Source: an uncultured Alistipes sp. (GTDB lineage: Bacteria > Bacteroidota > Bacteroidia > Bacteroidales > Rikenellaceae). From it: 43,605 bases of DNA. This document shows positions 40,787-43,605 of this stretch, piece after piece; positions within the stretch are counted from its first letter, which is position 1; the number at the start of each line of letters is the position of its first letter. The stretch spans positions 1-43,605 of the forward strand of contig UQKD01000027.1 of assembly GCA_900541585.1 (NCBI GenBank), written 5' to 3'. The notes beneath the pieces are model-generated. The model was given only the letters and a program-made list of their open reading frames with translations. It had not been told where the DNA came from and searched no databases. Both the position numbers and the translations under genes were made by a program.

Positions 40787-42076
40787 ATGAATATCAAACG
40801 TAATATCATCTTTACTTTAGAGAAACGTAAGAAGGCCGGAGTTATTGTCGTGGAGAATGTTCCGATCCGTATGCGTGTCATATATAATTGTAAGCGGGTC
40901 GAGTTTACTACCGGCTATCGAATCGATGCGGTAAAATGGGATGCAGTTAAACAGCGCGTGAAATTCGGTTGTACAAATAAACTCAAACAGAGCGCGTCGG
41001 AAATAAATGCCGATCTGCTGCGTTACTATACGGAAATTCAAAATACCTTCAAGGAATTCGAGGTACGAAATACTATGCCTACTCCGGAACAGTTGAAAGA
41101 GGCGTTCAATCGGCAGCATGAAGACCCGGAAGTAGCAGTTGAAGTTCCCGAATCGGTTTCGTTCAAGCCGCTGGATGTCTTTCCCGAATTTATTAAGGAG
41201 TGCGGAATGCAGAACGGCTGGTCGGATGCTACATACGAGAAATTTGCCGCAGTCAAGTCCCACCTGACCAAGTTCGATCCGGAGCTGAGTTTCGAGTCGT
41301 TGGATGAATCGCGTTTGACGCAATATGTCCAATTCCTCGAAGAGCGGGAAGGATTGCGCAATACGTCGATCTTAAAACAGATCGCTTACCTGAAATGGTT
41401 TTTACGCTGGTGCAGTAAAAAGGGCTACTGCATGAACAATGCCTACGAGGACTTCAACCCGAAGTTGAAGAGCACTCCGAAAAAGGTGATTTTTCTGACA
41501 TGGGAGGAACTGTCGAAGTTGCGCGAATATCCGATTCCCGCTACGAAACAATACCTCGAACGGGTGCGGGATGTATTCTTGTTTCAGTGTTTCACGGGTC
41601 TGCGCTATTCGGATGTCTTCAACCTGCGCCGCAGCGATGTCAAAGAGAATCATATCGAAGTTACGACCGTCAAGACGGCCGACAGCCTCGTGATCGAGTT
41701 GAACAATTACAGCCGTGCGATCCTCGATAAGTACAGGCAAGTGGCATTCGAGGGAGATAAGGTTTTGCCTGTCGTCAGCAACCAGAAGATGAATGACTAT
41801 CTGAAGGAGCTGTCGAAGCTGGCCGGTATCGACGAGCCGGTGCGGGAAACCTACTACAAGGGCAATGAACGGATCGACCTCGTAACGCCGAAGTACGAAT
41901 TGATGAGTACGCATGCTGGCCGTCGCACCTTCATCTGCAATGCACTCTCTTTGGGTATTCCGGCGCAGGTGGTGATGAAATGGACGGGGCATAGCGACTA
42001 TAAGGCGATGAAACCCTATATCGACATTGCTGACGACATCAAAGCGAACGCAATGGATAAATTCAATACGTTGTGA
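40787..42076 (+). CDS. Tyrosine recombinase/integrase of the second mobile element
   Basis: A 429-residue integrase with an N-terminal arm-binding domain (about 1-90), core-binding domain (about 125-220) and catalytic domain (about 235-425). Unlike the first integrase, it keeps the first catalytic arginine (CFTGLRYSD). The later motifs are THAGRRTF, WTGHSDYKAM and the nucleophile in KPYIDIAD. It should excise and insert the element whose other genes run to the right. The lower GC content and AT-rich leader differ from the core genes. The next gene starts at the overlapping stop. Confidence 0.93.
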   Translation: MNIKRNIIFTLEKRKKAGVIVVENVPIRMRVIYNCKRVEFTTGYRIDAVKWDAVKQRVKFGCTNKLKQSASEINADLLRYYTEIQNTFKEFEVRNTMPTPEQLKEAFNRQHEDPEVAVEVPESVSFKPLDVFPEFIKECGMQNGWSDATYEKFAAVKSHLTKFDPELSFESLDESRLTQYVQFLEEREGLRNTSILKQIAYLKWFLRWCSKKGYCMNNAYEDFNPKLKSTPKKVIFLTWEELSKLREYPIPATKQYLERVRDVFLFQCFTGLRYSDVFNLRRSDVKENHIEVTTVKTADSLVIELNNYSRAILDKYRQVAFEGDKVLPVVSNQKMNDYLKELSKLAGIDEPVRETYYKGNERIDLVTPKYELMSTHAGRRTFICNALSLGIPAQVVMKWTGHSDYKAMKPYIDIADDIKANAMDKFNTL

Positions 42077-42078
42077 GC

Positions 42079-43029
42079 ATGGAACAGGATATTTTTACTT
42101 CGATAACGGAATTGACTACCGTTTACGAAACACTCAACGAGTGCCTGACGTCCGATCTTTGTACGACAGATGCCTATCAGGTCTATCGTCAGCAAACCTA
42201 TCGGGATGCGTGCGCCACTTTGCAGGCCATGCCCGTGGAGCCGATTGCCCTGCGCCTTATCGCCGAGGGTATCAGCGACCGGATACTTATCCGTTTACGG
42301 GATATGATCCGGGAGAGTATCCATATCTGCGAAACTCGTAAAGCGTTTTTCAGCCAAGTCTGTTTCGGCGATTTGTGCCGGCTTCAGGAAGACTACTTGT
42401 TTGCCGGAAAACGTACATTGCTGTTGCGCGATAGAAAAGAGATCGAAGAATATCCTTATCCGACGGAGCGGGAGCGCGAAGAATTGTTGCGGGAAAACCG
42501 TGCGGCGTTGAATGAACTCGATAACGAGCGCGACGCATACCGCCGGGAAAATGCCGGTTGGATCGGCAAGGACTATTATACCGCTATCTATGAAATGAGC
42601 CGCTTTTCCGCCTCGGTTCTCGATGGCTATTTTCCCATTGAAAAGAAGACGATAACAGCCGCACCGACAACGATGGAATCTGCCGATCAACCGATCGAGT
42701 TCAAAAGTATTTCGCCAGACGAAATCTTTCGGTCTCGGATGTTCGACAAATTCCGCGAACTGGAAACCCGACTGGTCAAATCGGGCGATCTGGGTGACAA
42801 CCTGCGCTGGCAGGCGAAACACAAGAATGGCAAATCGGACATCAAACGGTTGGTTGCGTTTCTGGTCGGACTGAGCGACAACGATTATTTCCTCCCAAAC
42901 CGCGATACGTCAATCAAGCGTTTTTTCGAGGAGCGTTACCGAATTCCGATCGGTCAGAATTTCGAACGGCGCCGCCGCGAACCACTGATGAAAATCTACC
43001 GTACGATTTTTTACGATCTTCCTTTTTAA
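42079..43029 (+). CDS. Unknown protein of the second mobile element
   Basis: A 316-residue soluble protein I do not recognise. The central part (about 140-175) is very charged and helical (TEREREELLRENRAAL, LDNERDAYRREN). The C-terminal 80 residues (KSDIKRLVAFLVGL, DTSIKRFFEERYRIPIGQNFERRR) look like a compact helical domain of the sort common in Bacteroides mobile-element proteins near integrases. A GTG at 42073 in the same frame overlaps the integrase stop; the ATG at 42079 is preferred. A role in excision control or transfer would be a guess. Confidence 0.8.
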   Translation: MEQDIFTSITELTTVYETLNECLTSDLCTTDAYQVYRQQTYRDACATLQAMPVEPIALRLIAEGISDRILIRLRDMIRESIHICETRKAFFSQVCFGDLCRLQEDYLFAGKRTLLLRDRKEIEEYPYPTEREREELLRENRAALNELDNERDAYRRENAGWIGKDYYTAIYEMSRFSASVLDGYFPIEKKTITAAPTTMESADQPIEFKSISPDEIFRSRMFDKFRELETRLVKSGDLGDNLRWQAKHKNGKSDIKRLVAFLVGLSDNDYFLPNRDTSIKRFFEERYRIPIGQNFERRRREPLMKIYRTIFYDLPF

Positions 43030-43037
43030 CAGTTCCG

Positions 43038-43120
43038 CTACGATCGTAGTACGATTCCGTATTAAATATAATTTTTGTATATCATTCGTAGTCAGTATAG
43101 TTATCCTGCACTGACTACGA
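43038..43120. promoter_or_regulatory. Cluster of CTACGA palindromes upstream of the DUF3853 gene
   Basis: CTACGATCGTAG (43038-43049) is a perfect 12-bp palindrome. TCGTAGTCAG (43086-43095) pairs with CTGACTACGA (43111-43120) as a 10-bp inverted repeat with a 15-nt centre. The half-site CTACGA thus occurs four times in 83 bp. The AT-rich stretch between the sites probably holds the promoter. Confidence 0.55.
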
Positions 43121-43207
43121 TTGCCCGTCCTCCGCTTTTCAGCGAATTATATTTGCGGCACGATCGACCAGCCGGCGATCGCATGTCTAACCAAATGTAA
43201 TTCGCGT

Positions 43208-43531
43208 ATGGATATAAAAGCATTGAAATCGAAACTGCTCTGGCAGATGACGGGCGAAGAGTTTCTTTTTCTCCAGCAGAACGGTGGAGAGCAACCGGAG
43301 CGGCAACTCTATGTCGCTGCTCCGTCGAAAAAGCACGTCTACGGCATTCGGGGAATCGCCGAACTTTTCGGGTGCAGTATTCCGACAGCCAACCGTATCA
43401 AACAAAGCGGAAAAATCGACCGGGCCATCACGCAGATAGGCCGTAAGATCATCGTGGACGCGGAATTGGCGCTCGAACTTGCCGGGCGCAAGACCGGTGG
43501 CAGAAAAGTCGGTTCCCGCGATGGCAAATAA
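43208..43531 (+). CDS. DUF3853-family DNA-binding-like protein
   Basis: A 107-residue protein beginning MDIKALKSKLLWQMTGEEFLF, the typical DUF3853 opening. YGIRGIAELFGCSIPTANRIKQSG (about 48-71) is a helix-turn-helix of excisionase type, followed by an IGRKIIVDAELALEL wing. DUF3853 proteins occur in Bacteroidetes mobile elements next to a replication or primase-like gene and may act as excisionase or repressor. The start at 43208 was chosen over an in-frame upstream ATG for its family match. The next gene overlaps its end. Confidence 0.82.
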   Translation: MDIKALKSKLLWQMTGEEFLFLQQNGGEQPERQLYVAAPSKKHVYGIRGIAELFGCSIPTANRIKQSGKIDRAITQIGRKIIVDAELALELAGRKTGGRKVGSRDGK

Positions 43532-43605
43532 GGCATCAGACAGCGTTTCCGTCCCCGGCAAGCAGTCCCGGAACGAGCGTATCGAGGAGTTCCTGCGGGA
43601 GCATT
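43521..43605 (+). CDS. Start of a further mobile-element gene (cut by window end)
   Basis: Only 28 codons are present: MANKASDSVSVPGK, then RNERIEEFLREH. The start overlaps the end of the DUF3853 gene by 11 nt. RIEEFLREH followed by more sequence is how many Bacteroidetes VirE/primase-like element proteins begin, and such a gene is expected at this position. Too little remains to be sure. Confidence 0.5.
   Translation, partial: MANKASDSVSVPGKQSRNERIEEFLREH

Noticed and set aside
1..43605. CRISPR array or recognisable defence system
   Set aside because: No regularly spaced direct repeats with unique spacers and no cas or defence-type proteins were found.

Overview
The window looks like a chromosomal segment of a gut Bacteroidales, most likely an Alistipes-type Rikenellaceae. 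This is inferred from GC-rich core genes, Bacteroidetes promoters (TTTG about 19-20 nt upstream of TAnnTTTG, without purine-rich Shine-Dalgarno sequences), a carboxynorspermidine route to polyamines, a cysteate synthase-like enzyme and a XusABC-type iron system. No rRNA is present, so the genus is a judgement.

Layout. Positions 1-3.3 kb are the edge of a prophage or phage-like element: a collagen-repeat tail fibre (cut by the window start), a small tail-fibre assembly-like protein and a convergent tyrosine integrase, beside two tandem tRNA-Lys(UUU) genes (3.8-4.0 kb). Positions 4.2-12.7 kb hold carboxynorspermidine dehydrogenase, a strong structured ncRNA candidate (6S RNA/Bacteroidales-1-like), an unknown membrane protein, carboxynorspermidine decarboxylase, a cysteate synthase-like enzyme, a family PL10 pectate lyase and a TonB-dependent receptor. 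Positions 12.9-19.4 kb are a complete overlapping histidine-degradation operon (FTCD, HutU, HutH, HutI). Positions 19.5-25.6 kb hold a secreted MsrB-MsrA fusion, a glycosyltransferase, an EamA transporter, an exported endonuclease/exonuclease/phosphatase-fold protein, a MalY/PatB aminotransferase and an AraC regulator. The AraC gene is divergent from a three-gene RND efflux operon (25.8-31.1 kb).

Positions 31.2-33.9 kb hold a four-module sulfur-redox fusion (CoA-disulfide reductase, rhodanese, TusA, DsrE) with a small DUF6132-like membrane protein. A 14-bp inverted repeat lies over the fusion's promoter. After a frameshifted helix-turn-helix relic come xusA, xusB and xusC (34.5-39.5 kb), predicted to import iron from siderophores. 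Behind them is a gene graveyard (39.6-40.5 kb): a Fur-family regulator broken by two single-base losses, preceded by a scrap of integrase. From 40.8 kb to the end is a second mobile element: integrase, unknown protein, DUF3853 protein behind palindromic sites, and the start of a further gene.

The most notable items are the structured RNA at 5.65-5.79 kb, the palindromic operator over the sulfur-redox fusion, and the dead Fur-like gene beside an iron-acquisition operon. I found no CRISPR array and no clearly new defence system.
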